NCBI GenBank assembly: GCA_018475625.1 | Contig: JAAKEZ010000001.1 | Span: 248,001 to 312,000 of the forward strand | Length of the DNA: 64,000 bases | Source: Candidatus Bathyarchaeota archaeon A05DMB-2 | Lineage (GTDB): Archaea; Thermoproteota; Bathyarchaeia; Bathyarchaeales; Bathycorpusculaceae | Direction: 5' to 3' | In this document: in pieces, positions 34,047-42,250 of the stretch | Layout of the letters: each line of letters begins with the position of its first letter | Numbering within the stretch: the stretch's first letter is position 1 | The notes under the pieces: generated by a model | What the model was told of the DNA's origin: nothing | The model's database searches: none | The model's input: only the letters and a program-made list of their open reading frames with translations | Program-made: the position numbers and the translations under genes

Positions 34047-34530
34047 GTTTTCTGCATCTCTGATTTTCTCTCGGTCTGCGAGCGCTGGTGACTGATTGGT
34101 TTTATTGCATCTTCTCGCTTAAAAAGACTTCACAATCTGCATTGTCTTTGAAATTGTTCGGCTGATTATAAATGGAGCTGGTGTGCGATTTTTCATCTAT
34201 ACCCTTGTATATACTATGAGTCGCGTTGGGCGCGTCTGCTCTGCGGGGTAGATCTCTCCCCTCACCCTGTTTTCGATATGCTTTTGGCGCATGAAAGCGG
34301 CAATACAGACTTGCCTCCTTTAGGTTTCTGCAATGAATCTCCATCAGGCTTCCAAATAAATGATGGCGGGTACCCGCGACAAACGCATTCACGATACTTC
34401 GGCGTAAATCTGTAGGTACTGTGGAAAGCTGTGAAAGAGGATATACCACCTCAAAAGCGCTCGATTAAACAGCTGCTCAAAAAATGGATAGGGAACTCCA
34501 GTCATCGTAGAGATTTTAGCCAAGAAGTGG
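34047..34530. other. Gene-poor stretch with a possible structured RNA on the minus strand
   Basis: No convincing gene. An ORF of 115 residues (34102-34449, minus) has composition unlike a protein. Read on the minus strand, GGAGGCAAGTCTG (about 34318-34306) resembles the RNase P CRI box GGAGGAAAGTCCG. ACAGGGTG is followed by a GGGG-N9-CCCC hairpin (34272-34243). A CRV-like partner (ACAGCTT near 34430) lies 5' rather than 3' of the CRI-like box, which would need a permuted molecule, so the match may be chance. Confidence 0.25.
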
Positions 34531-34531
34531 A

Positions 34532-34604
34532 GCCTCGGGCGGGATTTGGACCCGCGACCATTACCTTACCAAGGTAACGCCCCACCGGGCTAGGCTACCG
34601 AGGC
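34532..34604 (-). tRNA. tRNA-Thr(GGT)
   Basis: A complete cloverleaf on the minus strand. The acceptor GCCTCGG pairs with CCGAGGC. The D-arm region is GCCTAGCCCGGTGGGGC. The anticodon stem TTACC/GGTAA holds loop TTGGTAA with anticodon GGT. The T-arm is GCGGG-TCCAAAT-CCCGC. There is no intron and no encoded CCA. Confidence 0.93.
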
Positions 34605-34717
34605 GCAAACGGGTTCTGAAAAAGAACCAACTACAGGAAATTTAGAGCTTTCGGTTGCTGGACAGAAAAGTTTAAACCAGCTGCCCTGCAATCGGTTCAG
34701 TCTGAAAGGTGAGGTTT

Positions 34718-35131
34718 TTGAAGAAAACAATCGCATTGGTAGCGCACGACAACAAGAAAGCGGATTTGGTTGAGTGGTGCGACTTCAACAAGGGAACCTT
34801 AGCCCGCCACACCCTCTACGCAACCGGAGGAACAGGGAAAAAAATTATTGACAAAACAGGCTTAAACGTCAACCTACTCAAGGACGGCTCTCACGGCGGC
34901 GACATGGAAATCGGAGCCCTAATCGTCAACGAGAAACTCGACTACCTGATTTTCTTCTGGGACCCGCTGGAGGCTCTCCCTCATGATGTTGACGTCAAAG
35001 CCCTGCTTCGAATAGCCGTCCTCTACAACGTGCCAACCGCATGCAACCGAGCAACAGCCGACCTGATAATCTCCAGTCCACTGTTCCAAAACGGACAGTA
35101 CAGCCGAAATAAGTGCGCACACGAAAAATAA
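34718..35131 (+). CDS. mgsA: Methylglyoxal synthase
   Basis: Converts dihydroxyacetone phosphate to methylglyoxal and phosphate. About 137 residues. Motifs are KKTIALVAHDNKKADLVEW, LYATGGTGKKI, then LKDGSHGGDMEIGALI (catalytic-type Asp and phosphate loop), FFWDPLEALPHDVDVKALLR and VPTACNRATADLIISS. I prefer the TTG at 34718 because GGTGAGG lies just upstream; GTG 34709 is possible. It is common in bacteria and occasional in archaea, so acquisition by transfer is possible. It sits between two tRNA genes. Confidence 0.92.
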   Translation: MKKTIALVAHDNKKADLVEWCDFNKGTLARHTLYATGGTGKKIIDKTGLNVNLLKDGSHGGDMEIGALIVNEKLDYLIFFWDPLEALPHDVDVKALLRIAVLYNVPTACNRATADLIISSPLFQNGQYSRNKCAHEK

Positions 35132-35232
35132 CCAGCGTCCAGCGCAGACGCTTATGCCACGTACCACCTTCCGCGCTTGAGGGTTAAATAAATATTGCAG
35201 GGTACCCTACTTTCAACACTTAACGGCAGATG

Positions 35233-35317
35233 GCGGGGGTCTCCAAGTCTGGTCAAAGGAGCAGGGCTTAGGACCCTGTCGCGCAGGCGTTCGTGGGTTC
35301 AAATCCCACCCCCCGCA
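35233..35317 (+). tRNA. tRNA-Leu(TAG)
   Basis: 85 bases with a long variable arm (class II). The acceptor GCGGGGG pairs with CCCCCGC, with discriminator A. The anticodon stem CAGGG/CCCTG has loop CTTAGGA (anticodon TAG). The T-arm is GTGGG-TTCAAAT-CCCAC. Its 3' part is the left attachment site of the downstream island, and the gene stays intact after integration. Confidence 0.93.
35293..35312 (+). repeat. attL: left 20-bp direct repeat inside tRNA-Leu
   Basis: GTGGGTTCAAATCCCACCCC, the T-arm and part of the acceptor. It is identical to 61083-61102. Confidence 0.7.
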
Positions 35318-35377
35318 CCTTTATAAGCAAATTGACGGGGGGTCCCGCATGGCGATGTTACCTTGGTTTTCTGCATG

Positions 35378-36661
35378 TTAAAGCTTCCTTTTCCTGAAGA
35401 TTTTGGCGCCTTCAAACTCTGTGACATATTCGAATCCTGCCTCGATTAGGCTGCATATTTCTTTTTCTGTTTTGGCTACTTTAGAGAGGTAGTCTTGCTC
35501 GCCTTGGAATAGCGCTTCTTCAAGCTGGACGTAGAGCAGCGTGTTTTTGATGTTCTTATGCCCGAGGGCTTGCATTACGTAGTACATGTCTTTGGTTTTG
35601 TGGTAGAGCATTGTGCCTTTCCAGTATCGGAGGGTGTGGAAGTGGATTTTCATTATGCGGGGGTTGCGTAGTTTGTGGGCTATGCGTTTGCGTTGGTGCT
35701 GGAAGGTTCCTGCGTGATGATCTACTGGCATGTCTGGGCGAGAGAATACTCGTGGTCCATAGTTTCTGGGTAGTTTCTGGAGCATTTCTATGAGCTTGTT
35801 GCTGAGGTGCACGACTCTTGGGTTGCTGTTTTTTTCAGGGGTAATGTTGACTACTTTGCTTTCGAAGTCTATGTCTGCCCATTTGAGCATCCAGACTTCT
35901 CCGCATCTTGCGCCTGTTTCCTTGAGCATTTGAAGGAATGTTGCCATGCGTTGACTGCAGCCTGCTATGAGCTGGTCTATTTCTGTTTCTTTCGGGATGA
36001 ACGGCAGCTTTCGGACGGTTTGGTAGAGTGGTGCTTCCCATTTGCCGCCTACCATTTTTAGGAATGAGGTGTAGGCGTCGACTGCGTTGTTTTTTCTTCC
36101 GTTGCTCCATGGCTGCTTAGCTATGACTGCTTTCATGCTTTCTGGGTCGTAAAGGTTGGCTCCGCGTTTGGTGAGAATTCGCAGCAGTTTTGTTCTTCCT
36201 TGGATGGTGGTGTCGCTTTTGCCGTCTTTTTTGGGCCACCAAGCGTATTCGAGGATTTTTGCTTTGGCATCGCTAGTTTCGTTTCTTCGCAGAACTTCAG
36301 TTTTTTGTTCTGCGGCCAAGTTTTTCGTCTCCGTGACGCATATTTGGCTGCTATGTACTATGGTGTCTCCGCTTTTTAATGACTGCCTTTCAATCCTTTC
36401 AACGCGTTCCAACGTGCTCCAAGCCTTCTGAACATCATTAGGGTCAGAAAAACGCAGACCGCATTCGCGGCAAAGCCACCTTTGGATTTCGTCGCCGAAA
36501 ATCGAGTACCTATGTCCATCGCGCCAGAGCTTGTTGCTATCGCAGTGCGGGCATAGGGGGTTGGCGCCGGCGGACTCAGCAGAATCCGACTTACTGTTGT
36601 TAGAACCGGCTTTGGTGCCAAATATGCTGTCTCTAGAAATGGTGTGTGTAAGTCCAGCCAT
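35378..36661 (-). CDS. Tyrosine recombinase/integrase with N-terminal zinc ribbon
   Basis: 427 residues. A zinc ribbon (C37-x2-C40, C64-x2-C67) recalls transposase DNA-binding domains. A SAM-like core-binding domain lies at ~130-215. The catalytic domain has the full set: Arg252 (TGARCGEVW), Lys near 277 (EKNSN), His342-x2-Arg345 (FHTLRYWKG), His368 (ALGHKNIKN) and Tyr377 (TLLYVQL). The gene is intact, unlike SSV-type integrases split by integration. Its 3' end faces tRNA-Leu, consistent with integration at that gene. Confidence 0.92.
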   Translation of the reverse strand: MAGLTHTISRDSIFGTKAGSNNSKSDSAESAGANPLCPHCDSNKLWRDGHRYSIFGDEIQRWLCRECGLRFSDPNDVQKAWSTLERVERIERQSLKSGDTIVHSSQICVTETKNLAAEQKTEVLRRNETSDAKAKILEYAWWPKKDGKSDTTIQGRTKLLRILTKRGANLYDPESMKAVIAKQPWSNGRKNNAVDAYTSFLKMVGGKWEAPLYQTVRKLPFIPKETEIDQLIAGCSQRMATFLQMLKETGARCGEVWMLKWADIDFESKVVNITPEKNSNPRVVHLSNKLIEMLQKLPRNYGPRVFSRPDMPVDHHAGTFQHQRKRIAHKLRNPRIMKIHFHTLRYWKGTMLYHKTKDMYYVMQALGHKNIKNTLLYVQLEEALFQGEQDYLSKVAKTEKEICSLIEAGFEYVTEFEGAKIFRKRKL

Positions 36662-36673
36662 TCCCTCCCACCA

Positions 36674-36874
36674 CTAAAAGAACGCGTCTATTCCTTTTTC
36701 TTCTCGCTTGCTCTGCTGTCCCTTGCCGTGGAACTTGCCGCCACATCTGCACTTGCATTTTTTCTTGTCTGTTTTCGCCCTGTAGCATCCAGCGCTGCAT
36801 ACTCCTCGCCAAGCTTCAGCTTCAGGAGTCCGCGTCTTCGTTCGAACGGTAGACAGGAACGTGAGATGCAGCGT
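36674..36874 (-). pseudogene. Cys-rich small protein without a usable start codon
   Basis: The frame ends at TAG 36674 and encodes VCSAGCYRAKTDKKKCKCRC followed by GGKFHGKG and a Lys/Glu/Gln tail. The pattern C-x3-C-x9-C-x-C-x-C-G-G-x3-H-G resembles small zinc-binding proteins I associate with phages. The frame is open only back to 36874 and contains no ATG, GTG or TTG. A GAGGAG lies just before GTATGC but leads to ATG in another frame. It may use a rare start, be translated by frameshifting, or be broken. Confidence 0.35.
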
Positions 36875-36899
36875 TCATCGATTTCTTTTGCCTCGCCGA

Positions 36900-37205
36900 C
36901 TACTTGAAGAATTCTTCGTCTCGCAATTTCTGGCTGCCTCTGAAGTACCTGTGTTTTCTGCAAAATTCCAGGATTTTAGTCAAGAGCGGATCGTTGCCAC
37001 TCTCAAACTCCCGTTTGAAACCAATTTTTCCAGTTTGTACGCGGATTTCAAACATGCCGTCGTTGGCAAGAAGCTGGTAGAAGCCCTGTTTCTCGCCCGA
37101 GTACTCCTCGAGCACTTCCCAATTATCAACAAGATTAACCAATACGATTTCACCTTGAAGGTCTTGCAAGCTGAGAATAAAAAGTATCCATCGTTGCAAA
37201 GACAT
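36900..37205 (-). CDS. Hypothetical island protein, 101 aa
   Basis: A soluble mixed alpha/beta protein. Segments such as YSGEKQGFYQLLANDGMFEI, VQTGKIGFKREFESG and LLTKILEFCRKHRYF look like genuine coding sequence. It starts at ATG 37205. It is located between the winged-helix gene and the integrase on the same strand, so the three may be co-transcribed. No family is recognised. Confidence 0.5.
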   Translation of the reverse strand: MSLQRWILFILSLQDLQGEIVLVNLVDNWEVLEEYSGEKQGFYQLLANDGMFEIRVQTGKIGFKREFESGNDPLLTKILEFCRKHRYFRGSQKLRDEEFFK

Positions 37206-37257
37206 GATGTCTTTGTGGCGCTCGCAAAGACATGTATCTAAAAACGCACCTATTGGG

Positions 37258-37635
37258 CTATGAGAGTGCAGCGATTAGCAGGAGCAGTTGCTCTTCTTTG
37301 GCGGTTTGAAGGAAAGTGTCTATGTTTTGTTCGTCTAGCGCCAGTGCTGCTTTTCCTCTAAGCGTCAGCTCGTAAAGGTCAGAGTCCCAGCCTGGCTGTG
37401 TTGGTCTTGTTCCTTTTTGAACTATCCAACGTTGCTGTTCTAGTGCTTGCATGCGTCTGCAAACAGTTTTGTACACGGTGTGCCTGAAGCCCTTGATTGC
37501 TCGAAGTTGAAGCCACACGGCATAGGGGATAAGAGCGCCTTTCTGGTTGAGGATTTTGAGTATGACGCGGTTTAGGCGGGCTTCTCTGCCACTGAAAACC
37601 TTAAGCCTTGTGCCCTTGCTCTTCTTCCGCGTCAA
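37258..37635 (-). CDS. Winged-helix transcriptional regulator
   Basis: 125 residues. The basic N-terminus is followed by a winged helix: RVILKILNQKGALIPYAVW (helices 1-2), YKTVCRRMQALEQQRWIVQK (recognition helix and wing start) and LYELTLRGKAAL (wing/helix end). The LTLRGKAAL ending is typical of PadR/MarR-like wings. A C-terminal helix probably dimerises. It is likely an island-encoded regulator; the target is unknown. Confidence 0.7.
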   Translation of the reverse strand: MTRKKSKGTRLKVFSGREARLNRVILKILNQKGALIPYAVWLQLRAIKGFRHTVYKTVCRRMQALEQQRWIVQKGTRPTQPGWDSDLYELTLRGKAALALDEQNIDTFLQTAKEEQLLLLIAALS

Positions 37636-37757
37636 AGTTCTCAGCTTCCTCCAACGCTGAAAGCAAAAACTAGGGATTTCCAGAACTATCTTATCACATT
37701 AATGCCGCTGTTTTCTGGTGTTTTGTCTGAGGCAAAAATTTTCTACAGGAGAAAAGA

Positions 37758-37895
37758 TTATGGGGAAAAATTTTGGAAGCTCTCTATGTTTACAAAATTG
37801 ACACGTTCATGTAAAAAAGCGCGGGTGAGTTGCAGTTTCTTGGCGTGTTTTGATGTGGTGATTTCTTCAGGTAGAAACATTTTTCCCATAGGCAT
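37758..37895 (-). CDS. Possible small ORF, 45 aa, in a 307-base gap
   Basis: ATG 37895 to TAA 37758 encodes a basic peptide with MPMGKMFLPEEITTSKHAKK at its start. Composition and codon use look coding, but there is no clear ribosome-binding site. The gap also holds two copies of TTTCTACAGG-x-GAAAA (about 37741 and 37896) flanking this ORF. Nothing else is seen in 37636-37942. Confidence 0.3.
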   Translation of the reverse strand: MPMGKMFLPEEITTSKHAKKLQLTRAFLHERVNFVNIESFQNFSP

Positions 37896-37942
37896 TTCTA
37901 CAGGCGAAAACGTGCAATAGCTGGTTTTGCGGGGGCGTCTAT

Positions 37943-38188
37943 TCAGGCAGCTGACTTGGCGTGCTTGCTTCTGGTCAGGGTTATGTTTATGATTTCTTGT
38001 TCTGGCGTTTCTCGGGCTGCGAAGTCTATGCTAAAATTCTCATGCGTGTGCGGCTCAATTTTCGCGTTAAGCCTCGTTGGGAAGTCTATGGAGTAACGTT
38101 TGTAACGGTACTCCTGATTTCTCTTGTAACGCTTCTTCATCCAACGGACTTGAAACTTAACCAACTCTACTAATCTCCAAAGTAGCAT
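37943..38188 (-). CDS. Small hypothetical protein, 81 aa or shorter
   Basis: The reading begins at ATG 38188, or more likely at ATG 38140 (MKKRYKRNQEYRYKRYSIDF). The product is rich in Lys, Arg, Tyr and His, with a YSIDFPTRLNAKIEPHTHEN segment and a related FSIDFAARETPEQEI segment. This suggests a small internally repeated beta domain. Soluble, family unknown. Confidence 0.45.
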   Translation of the reverse strand: MLLWRLVELVKFQVRWMKKRYKRNQEYRYKRYSIDFPTRLNAKIEPHTHENFSIDFAARETPEQEIINITLTRSKHAKSAA

Positions 38189-38299
38189 TTTCGCAGGATG
38201 CCCTTTCCTAGGCCTGAAGTCAATGCGTTTATTCTTGGACTTTGAGTAGGAGTTGACCAGTGTTAAAGGTCAAGATGTTAGCGGTAAATTACCGTTTTC

Positions 38300-38584
38300 T
38301 CATGTAATGTGTTTGAGTGTTTTCTTGCTTCTTATTCGATTTATGAGGAGCATAGCTCCAACAACAGTGATTGCGATAAACGCGGCTAAACCTATCCATT
38401 GAATTACCCAAAGTATTTGATCTAACAAAGGTTCTGGTTTAGGGATCGGCATAGGGGTTGGTTCTTGCGATGTTTGTTCAGGGAAGAGAATGTAGCTCAT
38501 TCCTACCAGCAGAAAGGCTAGCGCTACAGCAAGGACTGCTGCTGCCGCCATTGTCATTTTTTGCCCAATCAAAGCTTCACACAC
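38300..38584 (-). CDS. Small two-TM membrane protein
   Basis: 94 residues. The first span (AAAAVLAVALAFLLVGMSYI) and second span (IGLAAFIAITVVGAMLLI) flank an outward Pro/Glu-rich loop (QTSQEPTPMPIPKPEP); a basic tail follows. It is divergent from the membrane-bound regulator at 38721, with the perfect palindrome at 38630 between them, so the two may be controlled together. The function is unknown. Confidence 0.6.
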   Translation of the reverse strand: MCEALIGQKMTMAAAAVLAVALAFLLVGMSYILFPEQTSQEPTPMPIPKPEPLLDQILWVIQWIGLAAFIAITVVGAMLLINRIRSKKTLKHIT

Positions 38585-38629
38585 TTATCTGCTATTCTTA
38601 CGTTCGAAGTCTGTTATTTAATACTATAT

Positions 38630-38650
38630 TTTTGTACACAGTGTACAAAA
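38630..38650. promoter_or_regulatory. Perfect palindrome TTTTGTACAC-A-GTGTACAAAA
   Basis: A 21-base perfect dyad in the divergent intergenic region, with an extra AGTACAC half-site 6 bases on (38656-38662). The distance to the divergent starts (46 and 71 bases) fits an operator serving both genes, perhaps autoregulation by the 38721 regulator. Confidence 0.75.
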
Positions 38651-38720
38651 GATTAGTACACTTGTTAAACGCATTTTGTGATAAGTTTTAATTGCCGCCT
38701 CCATTTAATTAGATTAGGCG

Positions 38721-39149
38721 TTGGATTTGAGTGACAGAGAATCCAAAGAGATCCTTAAGGGAACAACGCTTGAAATCTATCGTCTATTATTAAAAACCAA
38801 TAAACCGCTCGGAATTAGAGAGATTCAAAGAGCTCTGAACTTGAGCAGTCCGTCCCAAGCTCAGTATCATCTTAATAAACTTGAGGAAGCTGGTCTGCTA
38901 AAAAGGGAAATGGGCAATTACGTAATAAACAAGGTTCTCTTGGAAAACTGCGTAAGAATCAGCCGTTTCCTTATTCCAAGATACCTCTTTTACTCTATAT
39001 TCGCCATCGCAATCTTGCTAATTGAGGTTGTCCTTCTCAGGCCAGTTGTTCTCAACCGAGAATTTTTCTTGTTTGTTGCTGCAACGTTAATATTTGTTTT
39101 AATTTTCTGCTATGAAACCGCGAGAGTATGGCTTAAACGCAGTTTATAA
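38721..39149 (+). CDS. Membrane-tethered winged-helix regulator
   Basis: 142 residues from TTG 38721. The N-terminal ~75 residues are an ArsR/MarR-like winged helix: EIYRLLLKTNKPLGIREIQR, ALNLSSPSQAQYHLNKLEEA, and GLLKREMGNYVI as the wing. Two membrane spans follow (LFYSIFAIAILLIEVVLL and FFLFVAATLIFVLIFCY). A one-component sensor with its DNA-binding domain inside the membrane face is the natural reading. A paralogue with the same layout lies at 60600-61019. It is the best local candidate for controlling the island promoters (inference). Confidence 0.8.
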   Translation: MDLSDRESKEILKGTTLEIYRLLLKTNKPLGIREIQRALNLSSPSQAQYHLNKLEEAGLLKREMGNYVINKVLLENCVRISRFLIPRYLFYSIFAIAILLIEVVLLRPVVLNREFFLFVAATLIFVLIFCYETARVWLKRSL

Positions 39150-39240
39150 CTCCGTTAATGCGAACACCTATTAACTTCGTTGCTTGCCCAACAGCTGCAA
39201 CGCTAATTATTATTTGCTTTTTACACTTTGGTTAGAGAAG

Positions 39241-39310
39241 TGTCCTATAATTCTGTACATGTTGTCCTAAAATTTAGAACAAGTGTCCTAAAGCGTAGAA
39301 ATAAATTATA
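39241..39310 (+). promoter_or_regulatory. Island promoter box, copy A (three TGTCCTA repeats)
   Basis: TGTCCTA occurs at 39241, 39263 and 39284, steps of 22 and 21 bases. The third is followed by AAGCG-TAGAAATAAATTATA, in which AAATAAATTATA supplies the TATA box. The gene start is 75 bases on. It includes CTGTACATG between the first two boxes. Confidence 0.75.
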
Positions 39311-39384
39311 AAAAAGAGAGTTTAAGGTAGGAGCGCTGAGTGTGGGGCGCAATGATAAGAAATTTCCCAACTGATAGGAGAATA

Positions 39385-39897
39385 ATGGAAGTAAATATTA
39401 TGAAAAAATACTTCATTATCCCTACAGCACTGTTTCTAATGATAGGCATCCTTTTGGTGCCACTGGCAAGCGCAGCGACTTACTACATATCAAGCGTCCA
39501 TTCTTATGGAACATATGGAGCAGGCACTGTTTCTAACCCGAGCAATATAACAGGTAGTTCACCTAATAATGCCTATGCGCGCATAAGAGGCGTTTCATCC
39601 TCTGGCGACGGCGGTTACATAATTGGATTAACGAATGCAGCAGTACCTGCGGGTTCAACCGTCAAAATTTACGCCTTCTCAGCTTACGGCTACTACAGCC
39701 GTGTCCATGTGTACGTTTCATACTACAGCGATGGCCCTTGGTACGAGGTAGGGTCGGGTCTAACAGTAAGCAGTGGACCTGATTGGTACAACTTCGGTTA
39801 TACAACACAAAATTACAGATACGTTGCAGTCGCTAGTATTTATGAGGGCGGACAGCCCACAGACGTATACATAGATTGTGTCCAAATAACCACTTAA
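39385..39897 (+). CDS. Small secreted Tyr/Gly/Ser-rich protein
   Basis: 170 residues from ATG 39385 (TAGGAG just upstream; ATG 39400 possible). A signal peptide (YFIIPTALFLMIGILLVPLA, cut after SASA-type Ala) precedes a ~140-residue mature domain of short beta strands rich in Tyr and Ser, such as IYAFSAYGYYSRVHVYVSYY and YVAVASIYEGG. There is one Cys near the end and no membrane anchor, so it is released. It looks like a beta-sandwich of jelly-roll type; the function is unknown. It is the first gene under a copy of the island promoter box. Confidence 0.65.
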   Translation: MEVNIMKKYFIIPTALFLMIGILLVPLASAATYYISSVHSYGTYGAGTVSNPSNITGSSPNNAYARIRGVSSSGDGGYIIGLTNAAVPAGSTVKIYAFSAYGYYSRVHVYVSYYSDGPWYEVGSGLTVSSGPDWYNFGYTTQNYRYVAVASIYEGGQPTDVYIDCVQITT

Positions 39898-40237
39898 AAT
39901 AAATATGCCTTAATTACCCCCTACAACCCCTTTTTATTTACTCTTAAGAGCCACACATCAGCTATAACTCATTATTGATTGTTTTATTATGTTGTTGCTG
40001 GTTTAGCGACTTTGTTGCGCTCCCGCATTTTGCGGTTACAAACTTGCCAGACACAAGTTATTTCAGTCCAACAACTCTACCAAATGATAACTCGTTAATC
40101 GCATACGTTGATTGTTTCCCAAAGAAGCAAAGTCGCTTGGAGTTTAAGTAGCCTAATAACAAGAGAAAAAGGCTTAAGAAAGCAATGCTATGCTTTTGAT
40201 TTACTGCTCAAGAAGAACTTCTCTTAGAGCCCTGTTT
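39898..40237. other. Intergenic region with a 10-base inverted repeat
   Basis: No gene seen between convergent units. It holds AGCGACTTTG (40005-40014) and its exact inverse CAAAGTCGCT (40128-40137), enclosing 113 bases. This could be a small non-autonomous element (MITE-like) or chance. CCCCTTTTTATTTA near 39930 may terminate transcription of the secreted-protein gene. Confidence 0.3.
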
Positions 40238-40915
40238 TTATTTGATTATTTTTCCATCATTTAAGAAGAGCATCCGTTCCGCGTGTGCTGCAATTTGCTC
40301 ATCATGTGTCACCATTATTATCGTGGCGCCCTGCTTCTGGTTAAGATTTGCTAGTAGCTTCACGATTTCCTGTTTGCTGTTCTTGTCCAAGTTTCCTGTT
40401 GGTTCATCCGCTAAGATTATGGCTGGGTCATTAGCCAATGCCCGTGCGATAGCGACTCTTTGCTGTTCGCCTTGACTTAACCGTTGAGGCCTATGCTGTT
40501 CGCGTCCTGACAAGCCAACCATAGCAAGTAATTTTAATGCTCTCTGTTTTCTTTGTTCTTTGAATTTGCCCGCGAGCTCCATAGCTAACTCGATGTTTTC
40601 TCTGGCGTTAAGGTATGGCAAAAGATTGAAGTTTTGGAATATAAAGCCTATTTTGTCTCTGCGTATCTTGTAGAGTTGCGATTCTGGAAGGCGTGCGACG
40701 TCAACTTTGTCAAGAAGCACTGTGCCGCTTGTGGGTTTGTCGAGGCAGCCAATGATGTTTAGGAGTGTGGTTTTGCCGCTGCCTGAGGGGCCCATGATGG
40801 CTGTGAATTCTCCTCTTTTGACCTCAAGGTTCAAGTCGGTCAAGGGCTGTACATCTCGTTTGCCAAGCTTGTATGTCTTGGTCAAGTTCTCGATTTTAAG
40901 TACCACCTCATTCAT
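40238..40915 (-). CDS. MacB/LolD-type ABC transporter ATPase
   Basis: About 225 residues from ATG 40915, overlapping the permease gene end by 8 bases; a longer frame starts at 40981. It contains Walker A GPSGSGKTTLL, Q-loop FIFQNFNLLPYLNA, signature LSQGEQQRVAIARAL, Walker B ILADEPTGNLD and switch VTHDE. The FQNFNLLP and LSQGEQQR variants are those of the MacB/LolD/FtsE group, which work with FtsX-like permeases to move lipids, peptides or signals by a mechanical stroke rather than by import. Confidence 0.92.
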   Translation of the reverse strand: MNEVVLKIENLTKTYKLGKRDVQPLTDLNLEVKRGEFTAIMGPSGSGKTTLLNIIGCLDKPTSGTVLLDKVDVARLPESQLYKIRRDKIGFIFQNFNLLPYLNARENIELAMELAGKFKEQRKQRALKLLAMVGLSGREQHRPQRLSQGEQQRVAIARALANDPAIILADEPTGNLDKNSKQEIVKLLANLNQKQGATIIMVTHDEQIAAHAERMLFLNDGKIIK

Positions 40916-42215
40916 AGCGCATTGCCTCCGCTGGTCGTATTCTTGCGGCTCTCCAAGCAGGATACAAACTTCCAAGCGCACCTAACAGTAAGGCAGCGCC
41001 TACGCCGAGTAGTATAAGTTGCGGGGTTATGGTTACAGCGGGAGGAACTGATGTTAGAATTCCCTCCTCTGTCAGTATAAGGTCAAATCCAATTTGGTTT
41101 AGGTGCGGAAGCAGTAAGTACGCTAGTGGTGATGCGACGACTATGCCTATTGCTATGCCGATTATGCCAGCGATTAGGCTTAGCAGTACGCCTTCAAGCA
41201 TAAACTGCCCAAGAATTGTCGTGTTGCTGGCGCCAATTGCTTTGAGTATGCCTATTTCTCTGGTTCGTTCACGCACCGTATATAGCATTATAAGTAATAT
41301 TATTGCACCTTGAGCAGCGACCACCAAACTTATTTCCACTATAGCAGTGCTTTGTATTTGATTCATTGTATTTTGTACTTCTTGCATACGGTTGTTGGCT
41401 CTCGATTGCAAGTCCAGAGCCTCATTTATTACAGAAGTAGCTAGTTCAACCCGAAGGCTAGGGTACGCAGCTTTGATGTTGTTTGCGATTGCACCTACGT
41501 TATCAATGCTGTTAGCAAAGACGTGGAATGTTGTTGCTTGTCCAGTCGTGTTAGTGATGGTTTGAGCTTCCTCAAGACTCATGTAGGCAGCAGTTACATT
41601 ATATTGGTTCAATCCCTGATACGAACCTCGTCCCTGAATGCCTACTACCTTAAAGTTTTGTCCTAAAATGTTAACTGTCCCACCTACGTCAACACCGAAC
41701 TGGTTTGCAACTATTTCTTGCAGAACGACAACGCCTCTGTCTCCAGCCTGCAGATTTCGACCGGCAGTAATATTCGAAGGCAAAATCGACGGAAAGCCAT
41801 CAACAAAAGAAGCATCCAAAGGTATACCATAGACATCATATAGGTATTCGTCTTGAGCCCATTGGTCTTGCCTAAGTATTGGTATGACCGCAGTGACATC
41901 TGGAATTAAGCTAAGTCCTGCGTAATCAGTCACGTTCATAAGGGGATACAAAATAGGTCGCGTGTTACTATCGAAGGACAGGACTATTGGAAGGTAGCAG
42001 TCTATTTGGGTTGCCACCATATTTAACTTCAAAGCTTGTTTTTCGACATCAGCTGTTAGGTCATCAATAACTTTTTGGGCGGCTTCTTGGTTTGCAGTGA
42101 TGCTAGGCGGAAGGATGATTAGCATTGCTAAGGCAAGGCTTAATGCGGCAATTACTAGTAGAGCTCTTGTTTTTCTTCTGGTAATGTTTCTGGTTGCTCT
42201 TGTTAGAATACCCAT
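40908..42215 (-). CDS. FtsX/MacB-like ABC permease
   Basis: 435 residues. TM1 near the N-terminus is followed by a ~230-residue extracytoplasmic MacB periplasmic-core-like domain (INILGQNFKVVGIQG-type strands). Three C-terminal spans follow, with RERTREIGILKAIGASNTTI between TM2 and TM3, the classical FtsX motif, and a final LGALGSLYPAWRAARIRPAE. It pairs with the downstream ATPase. The promoter region at 42251-42290 carries the island box. Confidence 0.92.
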   Translation of the reverse strand: MGILTRATRNITRRKTRALLVIAALSLALAMLIILPPSITANQEAAQKVIDDLTADVEKQALKLNMVATQIDCYLPIVLSFDSNTRPILYPLMNVTDYAGLSLIPDVTAVIPILRQDQWAQDEYLYDVYGIPLDASFVDGFPSILPSNITAGRNLQAGDRGVVVLQEIVANQFGVDVGGTVNILGQNFKVVGIQGRGSYQGLNQYNVTAAYMSLEEAQTITNTTGQATTFHVFANSIDNVGAIANNIKAAYPSLRVELATSVINEALDLQSRANNRMQEVQNTMNQIQSTAIVEISLVVAAQGAIILLIMLYTVRERTREIGILKAIGASNTTILGQFMLEGVLLSLIAGIIGIAIGIVVASPLAYLLLPHLNQIGFDLILTEEGILTSVPPAVTITPQLILLGVGAALLLGALGSLYPAWRAARIRPAEAMRYE

Positions 42216-42250
42216 TTTCTATCTTTACTTCATACTTACCAACAACTATT

